64,000 nt of DNA. Origin: Rutpela maculata. Its lineage: Eukaryota > Arthropoda > Insecta > Coleoptera > Cerambycidae. Shown piece after piece: positions 10,874 through 22,879 of the stretch (position 1 is its first letter; the number at the start of each line of letters is the position of its first letter). Where the stretch lies: NCBI GenBank assembly GCA_936432065.2, contig OW386293.2, forward strand, positions 102,321,795 to 102,385,794. Reading direction: 5' to 3'. Both the position numbers and the translations under genes were made by a program. The notes under the pieces were generated by a model. That model saw only the letters and a program-made list of their open reading frames with translations, had not been told where the DNA came from and ran no database searches.

Positions 10874-12170
10874 ATAGATTTAAGGCGTGTAGTAATAATA
10901 ATTTTTTTAAAATGGTCAAAATGCCTTTTATTCTGTTGATGAATTCATGAAGCACAATTTAATGACAACATTAAATTTAATGATTTGTCCTACATCCCTT
11001 TTGTAATCACTTGGATAAACAAAGGTTAAAAGAAAAAAAAAATAAAAGTTTGAATAGTTTGCGAGCATCTAGTTCAAAAGTTTAGTTCGACAACAATGAA
11101 CGTGCCTCGCAGTTATTTTGTCATTTTTTATTCGGAAGCAGCCAATCATGCCATAAAAACCGCCGGTGGCGCGATAGTAATTTATCGCCAAACGCAAGAT
11201 CGCTCCTTTGATAACGATGAAAGTGTCTTATAAAATTAAACACATTCATAAGCAGTTTCCTGTGTGGTGTCGTTGCATTAGCATAACCCGGCGTGGCGAC
11301 GAGAAAGTTGTTATGTTTCTCATTTCAATGCATTAGTCATACTTTTTTAGTCTGTCTTTATCTAGAAAAAGCCGCTCTCAAGTATTGCACTTGTTCAACG
11401 CTTATTAAGTTGTGGCTACTAGATAATTTTAACAAACGGTTGTTGACCTTCTTTCTTTCTTCTCCGTGGAAACGCTCACTCGATGTACCGTTACACCTGT
11501 TTAGAGCATTAGCACGGGTGATGGCCCAAACGGTGGGAACGGCTAAAGACCGGCTAACAGTGCCCTAGAGAGACAGACATATTCTGTTGTACAGGTATTG
11601 TGCTGTGTAGAACTTGGACAAAGGCATTTGCGGTGCGTCCGTCGAATTCGTCACAGCGACCGGCTGGATTAGCAGGAAAAAGGGATTATAAAAGGTAAGT
11701 ATATGGAGAGATTTGTTTCTAAAACTTGGAAAAAATCCTGTGAAATAAAAATAATGGTATAGTAAGCTTCAATGGAGGGGGTACACTTTCTATAGAAGAA
11801 TGGCCCAATTATGAGCAAAAGCTAGAAGCAATTCAGTTTTGCGATATTTTGTGAATTTTACTTTCTAATACAATAATAACATAATAAAAAAGAAATAATT
11901 TATTGATGTTACACAAGCCAAATTAGTTAAGTTCTAATAATACAAAAATATTGATAATAATCGCAGATATTCAACTAATAAACACAAGTAAATCACGCAC
12001 ATAGTTTTGACAAACAGGAATTAAAATAACAGTTAAGTTTTACACTTTCAAGTATTTTTAAAATTAGTAAAAAATTTCATACAATTTCATTTGAAAAATC
12101 AGTCGAAAAAAATTCTTGAAAATTATAGAAAGCTCCGTTTATAAATAAACTTTTAACCTGGCCACAAAAC
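10874..12170. other. No gene recognised
   Basis: AT-rich DNA with one 91-codon plus-strand frame (11293-11568) that shows no family motif. Codon content does not single it out from background. Nothing else is supported. Confidence 0.3.
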
Positions 12171-12179
12171 TGTTTGTAT

Positions 12180-13250
12180 GGTAAAGAAGTAATATGAAGT
12201 GGGAGTTTGCTAAAAATCGAATGACCAAAGTAGTTTACCCCATTTTTACTTTTTTCTAATCGTAGTTATCTCAAGGATATCCTATTATTGAACCTTGTAT
12301 CATCGCCATGTATATCCCCATGAACTACGTAATCGTTTAAGTTTTCTTTGACATATATCAAGCACCTATAGATATAAGAAGAAGGAACTGTTAATACTCC
12401 ATGTTCAATGAATTTATATTTTACGTCATCTCTATATCTAAGACTTGAAATCGATCTTACAACACGTCTCTGTAAACTAAATATTCTATCTAAATAAGCT
12501 GCATGCCCCCAAGTTAGAATTGCATAAGAAGAGGTGCCTTGGAATAATGAAAAATAGGCTGTCCTAATGACATTTAAGGATACTTCCCCTATGAGATTGT
12601 TTATCATATAAACACACCTTGCCAGTTTTTTTAAACGTCCACATGTTGATTCCAACACATTTTTGGATCAAGAACTACTCCCAGAAACTATACATTATCT
12701 GGGTTTTCATACTTTTCAATATAACGAGTATAAAATACCATATTTGCTCTTTTGGTATCATTTAAACATTGGCTTGGAACCACTCGGAAGTAGTCAACTG
12801 TGTTTGTAGCATAATATTTTCCAACTCAATCTCACTACAATTTATTTTTGTAGCATCATCTGCATACAATACAAATTTAGCATTTAAAACATATTGTGGT
12901 AAGTCATTGACACACATTGAGAATAACGGAGGTCTAGGGACGGATCTCTGAGGTACTCCATGATCTATGCCTGCTATTGTTGATGTCATACCGTTATAAG
13001 CAGTTATTTGGTTTCGATTTTCGAAATAACTTTTGAGTAGTTTTAATGGCCTTGGTTTTACACCATATTTGTTCAATTTTCCTAATAATATATTATGCCG
13101 AACACAATCGAATACTTTCGAAAGGTCACAAAAGTGCACCCTGCGTAATTTTTATTTTCATATGCATCTGTGATGTAATTCAAGAGTAGACTTATAGCAT
13201 CTGTCGTTGGTTTCTTTGATCTGAAAATGCCCACTGAAAAAGAGGACATA
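12180..13250 (-). pseudogene. Non-LTR reverse transcriptase relic (Jockey/CR1-like), copy 2
   Basis: From right to left the minus strand reads SKKPTTDAISLLLNYI, then after a frameshift FCDLSKVFDCVRHNILLGKL. Next come the catalytic blocks GVPQRSVPRPPLFSMCVNDL and LYADDATKI, and a C-terminal domain with YFSLFQGTSSYAILTWG, IFSLQRRVVRSIS and GVLTVPSSYIYRCL. This is the usual order of palm, thumb and C-terminal region. The motif GVPQGSVLGP is damaged (QRSVPRPP). A gap separates the palm (12762-13139) from the C-terminal frame (12266-12658). No endonuclease is seen. The copy is inactive and probably 5'-truncated, as such insertions usually are. Confidence 0.8.
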
Positions 13251-13282
13251 CGTTTCAAAATAATACATTAATCTTGTGTGTA

Positions 13283-13745
13283 ATTGACTTAGCTCAAGCA
13301 TTCGATATTGTTACACAAAACTTTTTCAACATACTTGAAAATATCAGTTCATTGTCCCTGTATTTATTGATAAATTATTTGGTAGATAGGATACAACGGT
13401 GAATGCAAATAATATGTAATAATTTCATAAAATGCCGCAAGGCACAGTATTGGGGCCTATACTTTTTAACATATATATTAATAACTTATTTAAACTACAA
13501 TCTATAGGAAAAAATATTAATTCGCGGACGACACTGCAGTGTTTTACAACGCCACAAGTGTTTCAGAATTAGAAAGAAGTGTAGCTAAATTTTGTAAATA
13601 TAGTAGTACATTTTTCAGCTACATAAATTTTGAACTCTAAATTTTATTAAAACATTATTTTTACCACTAAAGTGACAATGGAAATATCAGTGTTAGGTAA
13701 AACAAAATATTTAGGAATATTTATTGATAAACACCTTTCAAGGTT
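13283..13745 (+). pseudogene. Non-LTR reverse transcriptase relic, opposite strand
   Basis: Short plus-strand pieces in shifting frames read DLAQAFDIV, then MPQGTVLGPILFNIYINNLF, then ADDTAVFYNATSVSELERSV and finally ISVLGKTKYLGIFIDKHL. These are the A, B, C and E blocks of a non-LTR RT in the right order, with many small deletions and no long frame. It differs in sequence from the minus-strand relic just to its left, so it is a separate, older insertion. It has no flanking TSD that I can see. Confidence 0.7.
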
Positions 13746-13759
13746 TCAAGCGAAAAATA

Positions 13760-15337
13760 GTCGAAGAAAATAATCACTATGAGGTATCAGCATGTAGGTA
13801 ATTCTTTGCAAAAAAATAATAAAAAAAATGTATAGTTTTTTAACATCAGTAGAAAAAAATTATTTGCTATTAAAATAATGTGCCATCCAAATTCTGCAAA
13901 TTAAGTGACCGATTAAGATTTGTGAATAAATTATTCTTCAAATTATTTACTCCTATATAATTAAAAATGTTATAAATTTTTATAAAATAATTATTTAAAA
14001 CATAATACATACTTAAAAGTATATGGGGAATATTTTGATGTATGCAAATAAAATATTAATTTTCTTATGTGAATTTTTCACAAAATGGATGCGATATCTA
14101 AAAATATGTTGGCTGAAATAGCTTTTATGGAAATGACATAGCTGTTATAGAGCAATTCTATTACTAATAAGAGTCAATGGCTTTATAAGAAATTATTGGC
14201 AATTTCAATCCAATTAAACAGCTTTTACAAAACTATTTACTTCATAACATCTGTTACAAAGATCTTCTAGTTGCATCGAGACTGTTGCAAAGTACCTCAA
14301 AAAATAATTCGGTTCTATTGGCGGCAATTATACTCATTTCAACTTTTCTCTGCACAAATACTCTAACAGATTGTTTTATACAACTATGTAACTCGTTATA
14401 TAACCATTATATAGCGACATAGTCTTTATAGTGCAAAAGCTACTGCGGATTATCATATAGACCAATTTGCACTCGTTATACAGTTATTACATGTTCTCTT
14501 TTGTTCTACAAAAACTGCCGCAAGTTTTGCTATAAAATAATTCAGCACGTCATGCAGTTACTATACAGCCACAAGTGCTTAGTTTATGGAGACAGTCTGC
14601 GGCTTACTTTAAAGAAGAATTCAATTTCTTATGAAAGAAATTATACAAACACGAATCTCGTAGTAATAGTAGTTGCAGTAATACAGTGGATTTATCTTAT
14701 AGAACAATTCAGTACAGCGAGCTGTAATGGCGAACTTTCAACTGTATAAACGTTGTTAATGCATACTGGATTCCGTTAAATCACCTTAATAAAGTTTCTG
14801 TATATCAAGAACTGTTATCTGTATAAGCCCAACTGCTTTACAATTTGTTCTAAGAATGTGTGTAACACCTAGTAATACGACATTAAACGAGCAATCCACA
14901 AGTTTTATAATAGCTCTATAACAAACATTTATGTAATAGTTATAAAAATAAAAATAATCGCATAATTAATTACTTGAAGCCCTATGAAAGCTATATCGGG
15001 AACTTTTACAAGGAACTAATAGAGCCTTTATAAAATAGTTTTATAATTGTGTTGCAAGAACATTCTCAAGTCAAAGAGAGCCAACTAGTTCACAATAGTA
15101 GTTTAATAAAACAAACGGAATTGTATCATTATTAAAAAATAATTATACGACAATAATGCAAGTTGGGATGTAGTCACCATTTTCTAAGCATTCCACAATT
15201 ACATCCACTAATAACCAATAGCTTCGTTGGTAGATTTATTAGTTATGAAGCCAAATTGGTTCACAAAAATAAGTTATGCTGTTTAAAAAGTTTTTTTAAA
15301 TAATCACTAGCATCTTGGCTAAAATTATTATAGTAGC
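13760..15337. other. No gene recognised
   Basis: AT-rich. Short ATAGCT/TTATAG-type motifs recur (for example near 14150, 14910 and 15030), suggesting an old diverged repeat. I could not define its boundaries. Confidence 0.25.
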
Positions 15338-15588
15338 TTATGCAGTAAGGTGGGCCGAAAACACGACAATTTGAATTTGTAGATGGGGTAGTTCTAATTT
15401 GTTACTATGTATCTAAAACTAAATCGGGTAAATTTTTAGCCAAATCGGTTAATATCTAGTTTGCAATCCCGGAGTCATCATACAATCCCAGGATTTCGGG
15501 GTACGGATTAGGAATTAAAAAAATAATAGCGTAAGAAGTTGATTAATAATGAATACATGATTATATGTACAAAAATTGAGATCTAATT

Positions 15589-16085
15589 ACTTCCACATCC
15601 AGTGGAAGTATAGTAACGACAAAAAATTTTTAAAAATTTTTTATTGCTCAAATAGGCTTAGAATGTCATGAAACGTCGAGATTTTAAGTTTGAGCGAAAA
15701 AAATGTCTGTCGGTCTGTCTGTAACTTTTTTGTGCACACGTTTACTCTAGAACCCTTTAAGATATTCACTTGAAATTTGTTAGACATATGTACTTTAACG
15801 AGATCTGGAACTAGATTATATTTTCATCTTGTTCCCTTGAAAGGTTTGGGGGTAAATTGGGCTAAATTTGGGGTAAATAGGTAAATCAAGCAGGTAAGAG
15901 TCCATAAAATTGGTATTTAGTATATACAAGAGAAGCTAAGGTCTCAAAAAAATGTTTGGTAATAGCCACCCCCATTACCACCCCCACCATTATTAAAGGG
16001 GATGAAAAAAAATTATGATTTAGTGTGTGTACAAGAACCAGGAACCTCAAAATATTTTTTTTTACTTCATCCAAAAAGTTTTTTT
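15589..16085 (+). repeat. Dispersed repeat family A, copy 1 (3'-truncated)
   Basis: It starts ACTTCCACATCCAGTGGAAG, a 21-bp near-palindrome, and is followed by the conserved GAACCCTTTAAGATATTCAC and AGAGAAGCTAAGGTCTC blocks. It lacks the terminal GTGATTCCTTGGGC block. Confidence 0.8.
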
Positions 16086-16206
16086 TACATGTAATTTTTT
16101 TCAGATTCTACATTAGTTGGTGGTATCGTTATCAGATGATCACATGTGCCAGCTGAAAGTACATATCCGTGGTGCCTTCATTTTCGAAAAGTGTTCAGTT
16201 CCTTTT

Positions 16207-16771
16207 ACTTCCACATCCAGTGGAAGTATAGTAACGACAAAAAAAAATTTAAAAATTTGTATTGTTCAAATAGGCTTAGAATGTCACGAAACGTCGAGAT
16301 TTTAAGTTCGAGCGAAAAAAAGATTTCGGTCTGTCGATCTGTCTGTAACTTTTTTTGTGCGCACTTTTACTCTGGAACCGTTTGAGATATTGACTTGAAA
16401 TTTGGTACACTTATGTACTTTAACGAGATCTAGAACTAGATTATATTTTCATCTTGTTCCGTCGAAGGGTTGGGGGTAAATTTGGGGTAAATAGGTAAAT
16501 CAAGCGGGTAAGAGTCCATAAAATTGGTATTTAGTATATACAAGAGAAGCTAAGGTCTCAAAAAAATTTTGATATTAGCCACCCCCATTACCACCCGCAC
16601 CCCATTATTAATGGGGGTATCGTTTTATGGGTTTTTGGGGTAGAGGATTTCAAATATTATATTATTAAAGTTCCATAAACAATTATTTCCACATACAAAC
16701 TTTTTTCGTTGTGAGTGACTTGGATAAAAAATCTGGATGTGGAAGTAGTGATTCCTTGGGCAGCGGTTTTT
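16207..16771 (+). repeat. Dispersed repeat family A, copy 2 (near full length)
   Basis: It runs from ACTTCCACATCCAGTGGAAG to GGATGTGGAAGTAGTGATTC and GCAGCGGTTTTT. The same block order occurs in eight other places in the window. Confidence 0.8.
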
Positions 16772-16859
16772 TAATTTGATATCAAAGAGCTTTCAGGACG
16801 TATTCGAATTGGGTGCATTGCGTTTTCTAACATTTTGTTAAAAATGTTTTCCAATGATA

Positions 16860-17260
16860 TTTCTGTGCTGTGAGGAATTATCTTTTTCATAGTCTACTTC
16901 ATCAATTACCTCTGGAATTTTTTGGAAACGTTTTATAAGATTCTCTAATATTTCCTTAATGACATTTTTTTAGGAACCTGAAATAGTGCGTCTAATTCTT
17001 GCTCATTGGAATTGTGCAAGTAGGTATAACTTGTATAATTTGCTTTAACATGGAATTTAAAAGAAATGTCTGATAAATAAATTCGCATCACGTCAGCACA
17101 GTGCCTTCACTGTGACTTTAGGTGGTTCCAATAGTTTAACCAAATCACCAAAGTTTATATTCCGAATCCAGTATCAAAGTGGTATTTGTAAGCCGATCAT
17201 TGGCCTTTTGAATGCAATTCCCGAGGTAACTAAAATGTTGTAGAATGGAAAGACTGTTCC
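16860..17260 (-). pseudogene. hAT transposase fragment
   Basis: The minus strand reads YNILVTSGIAFKRPMIGLQI, then GDLVKLLEPPKVTVKALC, a stop, RDANLFI, then ELDALFQVPKKMS and IKEILENLIKRFQKIPEVID. A block of the form 'LEP.K..V.ALC.RDA.L' followed by a helical region is typical of a transposase common in insect hAT elements (from memory). In-frame stops occur after ALC and at several other places, and most of the catalytic domain is missing. Its place inside a TSD-bounded hAT element supports the call. The family A insertion to its left probably removed the C-terminus. Confidence 0.55.
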
Positions 17261-17379
17261 ATCTTTTTTTACAATCCCGAAAATCCTGGGATCCAGTCGA
17301 CTACGATCCCGGGATTTACGGTATCTAAATATTGCCGGGATCTTTAACATTCTTCAAATTGACGTTTGATTTTTTTTAA

Positions 17380-17588
17380 TGATTCTTTATTAATGTCTAA
17401 ACGCGTGTAGCAAAAGTTTTCCGAATAAAATATTTTTCAGTTCCAAGGAAATTAGAAATTTGATACAAATAACCCTATTTTCGTCAAATTCTACGTTTTA
17501 GTGACAAATTTCTAATTTCCCTGGAATTGAAAAATATTTTATTGGGAAAACTTTTACCACACGCGTTTAGACATTAATAAAGAGTCAT
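17380..17588. repeat. Palindrome with arms of about 85 bp inside the hAT element
   Basis: TTATTAATGTCTAAACGCGT at the left end returns inverted at the right end. The segment GGAAATTAGAAATTT also has its inverse across a loop of about 45 bp. Confidence 0.75.
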
Positions 17589-17807
17589 AAAAAAAGTCAT
17601 AAAAAAATTGTCTATGTCAATTTGAAAAATGTTTAAAATGGAAAAATTGGCGTTTTCCTTAATTTCCAAGGCCGTGGGAGATATTAATCGATTTGGCTAA
17701 AAATTTACCCGTATCCGAATTAGTTTAGATACACAGTAACAAATTAGACACTACCCCGTCTACAAATTCAAATTTTCGTTTTTTTTTCAGCTCACTCTAT
17801 TATGCAG

Positions 17808-18917
17808 TTCTCTATCACCTTGTTTCGTTTGGACCATGATATATGGGAGGACACTGTATAAAACCTACAAATTGATCCGTTAGTGGTTAATTCTTCTTGA
17901 GTAAGCTGTAATGTGTTCTAGCACATCTATTGGAAATCTACAATCGAAAATTACATATTTTTATCCATTTATTGGGTAGCGGGTAGCACTTGTGTGATTT
18001 TATGGCATTCCCGTGTTATCACATCATTGGACTACATTACAGCGCTCATGTTTCTGTACTAAGGTGGCTTGGATGAACAAACACAAACTATGTTATTTCT
18101 ACTTTATTTTATAAGGAAATAAATACGTACAGGTCACAAACGCCATAAATATAGTCATAAACATAAACAGAAATTTTCGATAAACGCAAACGAGGAAATA
18201 AGATTACTCACCCAGTACGCTTGACTACTCATGCTTTGCCGAGTCAACTGTTGAAATCGTTTTACCTGTTAAAGCAACCCCAGGCCCCCTGCCAGACACT
18301 GTGTATCTTATCAAAAACGTCAAGTCATCCCTGAGGAATGTTTTTTTAATGCCTGAGATTCTCTACCTGCTGTTGTGAGGACCTTGACCCTTGTCAGTGT
18401 TTGAAAAATTATGGCATACGGGCTCGGTGGCATACAATTTTAATGATGCAATCTCTTTTGGGAGATTATGTAGACTACAGGGGTGTAGAAAAATAAGGCA
18501 ATTATTGGGCGTCAGATGTACTGGCACTCATTGTATTCGTTTTTGGTCTGTGATCCTGTTAATGGGGTTCCTTAATCCTTTTATTAAAATATGTATAGTT
18601 TTTATTTTCTTGACCGTTGATATCATATTGACTTGATGTACGGCCTAGAATTTTCAGTTGATAAAACCGTAACAAAAGAAAATTAGGAATTTTTATTATA
18701 AAAACCGAAGATCCCAGGATACACATTCAGTTAATTTATAAAATGATCTGATAATTGTCAAGAAATTTCGTACAAGAAAATTAACATATAAGTATTTTTT
18801 TTATATTCGTGGCCGTCAATTTAAAACTTTTGATCTAATTCTCGGGTTTCATTGTCACTCAAATAAAATAACGAAATTTATTTCAAGTAAGTTAAAGGTA
18901 GTAGGTTAAAATCCAAA
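17808..18917. other. No gene recognised
   Basis: Unique-looking AT-rich DNA. An 81-codon frame at 18391-18636 (+) has no family motif, and I do not support it as a gene. Confidence 0.25.
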
Positions 18918-19191
18918 TAGTACAACAGGGCCGCTCCTGGGTCTTTTGCCGCCCCGTGCAAAAAGAAATTTGGCCGCCCCATAAATTATGGAATATATTT
19001 TTTCAAAATAATTTTTTTTGTGTGTAAATAGTAGTGTATATTTTAAATATTGTCTATATGTTATTTATGGCATTTTCTTAACTACTCTTCTACTTTCCTC
19101 TTTGGGACTTCCTGCCACATGTATTTTTACTTCTAATTGACGTCAGAGGAATCTACAAAATAATACAATTAGCCAGTATCTTACTGTACTG

Positions 19192-20160
19192 GGAACATTA
19201 TTAAATAGAGTGTAAATACCATAATGGAACTTTTAACTATGTGTATCAAAATAACTTATCTTCAGTTAGAAAATTATTTCTATCAGCAGTATTTCGGTAT
19301 GGCAATGGGCTCTCCGTTGTCACCAATTTTAAGCAATATGTTTATGGAGGATTTTAAGACAAGACATTGTACATACAAACCGGTTATCTGGTGGAGATAT
19401 GTAGACGATATCTTTGCAATTTGACCTCACGGTATGAAGTTACTAAGTGTTTATAGAAAACCAACACATACCAACAGAGGTGTTAAGAGGGGTGCTTTAA
19501 AATGTTTGTAAGATATAGGGCCAAAATCATTGCTTCTAATGATGAAATATTAAACAATGAGAAACGGTTTATAACACATGTCCTTACAAACAATCAGTAC
19601 CCTGAAGCCTTTGTTGAGAAAACCTTCATAAATCTTGAAAATAACAATCAGATACAACAAAAACCTGGAAAATGTTACACAGCGTTAATTCCTTATGTAC
19701 ACGGATTGTCCGAAAAGTTACCCCGTATAGATGATAGATTTGATATTAGGACGGTATTTCAAAGGAGCAACACTTTAAGGTCTATTCTGACAAAGACAAA
19801 ACCGAAAAACCACGAGCAAATTTCAAAAATCTGCATTTACAGTATTCCGTGTGAGTGTAACAAATATTACGTGGATGAGTCATCCAGACCATTCAGTGTA
19901 AAATTGGGTGAACACAAGAATTATATCAGGAAAAATGAAATTCAGAGGTCGAAGATTTGCGAACACGCTTGGGAGAACGGACATAGAATAAACTGGGACT
20001 CGGCAAAAATTTTAACAAAAGAGGCGGATAGCAAAAAAGAAAAATTAAAGAATCAGCGATAATATTTATGAATGAGGATAGATTCGTGTCGAATTGGTCC
20101 ATAGATGTTTGTACAACCTGGTTGCCAATGTTAAAAGAACTTCACAAACTTAACATCGTA
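19192..20160 (+). pseudogene. Penelope-like retroelement relic (RT plus GIY-YIG endonuclease)
   Basis: The first frame (19224-19424) ends the RT domain with YFGMAMGSPLSPILSNMFME and WWRYVDDIFAI, where YVDD holds the catalytic aspartates. After a stop it continues PHGMK, then SVYRKPTHTNR and RGALK, so about 60 residues normally between these blocks are deleted. The next frame (19502-20062) carries the thumb/linker and a GIY-YIG-like module: KICIYSIPCECNKYYVDES, then LGEHKNYIR and CEHAWENGHRINWD. A frameshift leads to the terminal FMNEDRFVSNWS and TTWLPMLKELH. The usual arginine of the GIY-YIG helix appears as lysine or is lost. RT and endonuclease together perform target-primed insertion, but deletions and frameshifts make this copy inactive. 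Confidence 0.85.
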
Positions 20161-20314
20161 TAAAATAAAAAAAACTGTTAATTATATCAACAGATCTATG
20201 TAAGTAGTAAGTATGTGTGGATATTGTATATAACAAACATATTTTTAGAGTTGTGTATTTATCATACACATCAAAAAATATTGTTCAAAAAAAAACCTTG
20301 AAAAAGTAAACAGA

Positions 20315-20341
20315 TTAGGTTTCCGAAACGTCGGCGAAATA
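20315..20341 (+). ncRNA. Partial hammerhead-like sequence 3' of the Penelope-like relic
   Basis: CCGAAACGTCGGC follows the coding relic by about 170 bp, where Penelope-like elements carry hammerhead motifs. The CUGANGA half upstream is not convincing (CTTGAAAAAG), so this is probably decayed. Confidence 0.3.
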
Positions 20342-20952
20342 TTTCATTTTAATATTTTTATGCTTATTTGTGACAGTTAAATTCCATTCTTTAATAATGA
20401 AATTAGGAACTATTTTCATTGATAAACTACGATATTCAAGTACAACAGAAATTTACAATAAAAAATATATACAGTTATATTAGTTAGAACAGTAGCAAGT
20501 ACCTAAAACAGTTTTAAAGATTATACTATGTTTGGTTTTTTAAATATTTAAAATAAACCTAAAATAAACGCATATTTCCTGCAAAATCCGATCCTTACTA
20601 TCAGGTATCAGAAAACAATTCAACACAGATAGAATAGAACAACGTATTATACTTGCTTTCAGTCACTTCTTTCACTTCCAGAATTCGAAATGCTACGCAA
20701 CCGTCGAATCGCTCCCCCGCAGGCGCAGGTCTATTTCATAATATCCTTCCTCGAATTTCCAATCGGTATATTACGGCGATCGAGCGAATCGCGACGATGC
20801 CACATTAAATATTTCTCCTTAAATCTGATACAGATAGAGAAGTAGGCTAAAATTCCGCCCCCTAAATTGTGCCGCCCCGTGCGACTGCACTTGTTGCTCC
20901 CCCGCCAGGAACGGCCCTGTAGTACAATATCAATGAATGAGCTAACAAGTTA

Positions 20953-21252
20953 GTTGCTTTCTTTCTGCCAGTGAACTGAGTTAAACTTAAAAGATCTAGC
21001 TTAGTTGGGCGTTCTATTTGACCTCTTCATATTAAATCAACTCAGTCAAATACTTCCCCTTTACCTACATTCATTATAAACTTTAGAAACTTGCCTAAGT
21101 TGATTACAAGGTGGCGATTGGTCAAAATACGTGAATCTTAACAACGCGCCGGCGTAAATTTTCTAGTCTGTTTTGATCGTTCTTTTTGCGAGTTGGTTAA
21201 GATAAGAATCTTAAATTTAGGTAAGCTAAGATTGTCGGTAGAAAGAAAGCAC
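20953..21252. mobile_element. Putative MITE (about 300 bp) with imperfect inverted ends
   Basis: GCTTTCTTTCTGCC at the left is inverted at the right as GGTAGAAAGAAAGC. Further imperfect pairing includes AACTTAAAAGATC against GATTCTTAAATTT. No TSD was confirmed. Confidence 0.45.
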
Positions 21253-21262
21253 ATATTTAAAT

Positions 21263-21720
21263 TCAATTCAATTCAAAATTTGGATCAGAAGAAGCAAGCA
21301 AACAAAAGTCATGATCCTGGAACTCGACCCCAGTAGTGCAATGTATTTTCGACGCTGAATTTGAATCCGACCTCAGAAAAGCCCAAACAACCTCAAAATT
21401 TTGAGCTAGAGCGAAAAAACAAGAATAGGGTAAATCGACCCTCATATATGATGACAATAAGTACATGCAAAAAGTACTCCTAGTGTATAATTCTAGGGTT
21501 CTTGAGGTTGCTGATTTCAAATTTCAACATGTCAAAAGCCAAAAATTGATTCTTGGGGTGAAAATCGAGTAAAATAGGGGGTTGAGAAGGGTGTAAAAAT
21601 AAAAATTTGACAAAATACGTAATTTTCATTCTAATCTTATATGCCTAGGGGTTTTTGAGGTTGATTATTTCAAATTTCAGCATGCTAAAAGCCTAGAATT
21701 TATTTTTAGGTTAAAAATAG
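21263..21720. repeat. Dispersed repeat with internal duplication
   Basis: GAATCCGACCTCAGAAAAGC and the following 200 bp recur diverged at 24765-24985. Within this copy, the segment 'GTATAATTCTAGGG...GAGGTTG' repeats about 165 bp later. Confidence 0.55.
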
Positions 21721-22879
21721 AGAAAATAGTGGTTGAAATAAAAAAAATCGGCAGCTACTGGAAGCGGCTGAAACCTCCCCACCCGGTGAATCTTTGAAGC
21801 CGAAAAGAGCACTAAACAATATGAACGATATAATTTAATTATATTTATTAAGTTGAAATATTTTTTTCGTATTAAATCGGAAAAAAAGTCTTGCGTTCGG
21901 TGGGATTTGGACGTAAGAACTTGAGTGTTAAATTTATAGTCTGCACAACATTAATATTTTATTCAAGGTTTTTAATACAAATGTATGCTTCATCGGATCC
22001 TACCGGGGCCAGCCAGACAACAACGGTGAACACCGCCGTGGCGAGTGTGAGGCTGGACGGGGTAGGTCCGGTTTGGCTTGGAGAAAAATAGAAAAGTAGC
22101 TCCTGTCTTCTGTAGGCAGGCTTAAAGACTAGGTTAAAATTATAATGTGTCCACATGGACCTAAAATTAATATAAAAATAAATACAATTCTATAAAAACT
22201 TTCGTAGGCAAGAGCACTTAATAATTTTGATTATTGATACGGGAAACAACTAAACGAAAAAACCTGTTCGTTGGTAATGGGATGGATGGCAGGGATGGCC
22301 ATCTTTGGAAAAAACCGTATAACTCTTGGCGGACAGCTTCCCTGCCAGATGTAGCCAGGGTAGTGTTCGTGGTGGATCGTTTAAGTTTGAGTTGGTATAT
22401 TTTGTGTTATCTTTTGGCCTCGACCAATTTTTCACTAAATCGGTCGGGGAGTGATAGCTGTCAAATTTTTGGTTCCAATGTTTCTCTGGGGAATTTGGTT
22501 TTTGCAAAATGTTTAGGTTGGTACCAATGTCTTAAATTGTTTTTAGGTTATGTAGTACTATTTTTAGGTTATGTTGCCGAAAGAATTTCCGGCGGGATGC
22601 CGGAAGTAGCGGAAATAATTTTTAAAATATAATGTCACTGTCACTTTTAAAGTTTTATTGGAAAAAACTCACCGAAAGCGTTCCGGTGGGGTTGCTTACA
22701 CTTGTAGGGCTTGTTCAGGATGGCCTCTCTCACCATCCGTGGGCTTTATAAACGTCGAAAAAACTTGTAATCTCTCGATGCACTTGACACGTCAAAAATA
22801 CTCAGCATACAGTCTGCACGCTTTAACACACTAGCAGAGAACTTATACCACAAATGGACCCGTAGTATTTTTTGGGAAT
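21721..22879. other. No gene recognised
   Basis: GC-richer patches near 22000-22080 and 22300-22380 give frames of 66 and 132 codons without recognisable motifs. Inverted GCCGGAA/TTCCGGC motifs occur near 22585-22600. It may be a non-coding element part, but I cannot name it. Confidence 0.25.

Larger units (their letters stand above)
15346..17799. mobile_element. hAT element (about 2.45 kb) with 8-bp TSD and decayed transposase
   Basis: TTATGCAG is duplicated exactly at 15338-15345 and 17800-17807. The inverted ends are long (about 115 bp, imperfect): TAAGGTGGGCCGAAAA on the left and the inverse of TAGAGTGAGCTGAAAA on the right, both followed by AATTTGAATTTGTAGA. A hAT transposase relic lies inside on the minus strand (16860-17260). 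Two family A repeats sit at 15589-16085 and 16207-16771, and a palindrome at 17380-17588. The element is dead. Confidence 0.85.
18926..20919. mobile_element. hAT-ended element (about 2.0 kb) with 8-bp TSD, containing a Penelope-like relic
   Basis: TAGTACAA is duplicated exactly at 18918-18925 and 20920-20927. The ends are CAGGGCCGCTCCTGG and the inverse GCCAGGAACGGCCCTG. GCCGCCCCGTGC occurs in both subterminal regions, in inverted arrangement. The interior has no hAT transposase but holds a Penelope-like RT and GIY-YIG relic at 19192-20160. Either the retroelement inserted into an older hAT element, or it was carried inside one. Confidence 0.85.

Noticed and set aside
22234..22632. 132-codon plus-strand frame as a gene
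   Set aside because: No recognisable motif, and an 85-codon frame overlaps on the other strand.
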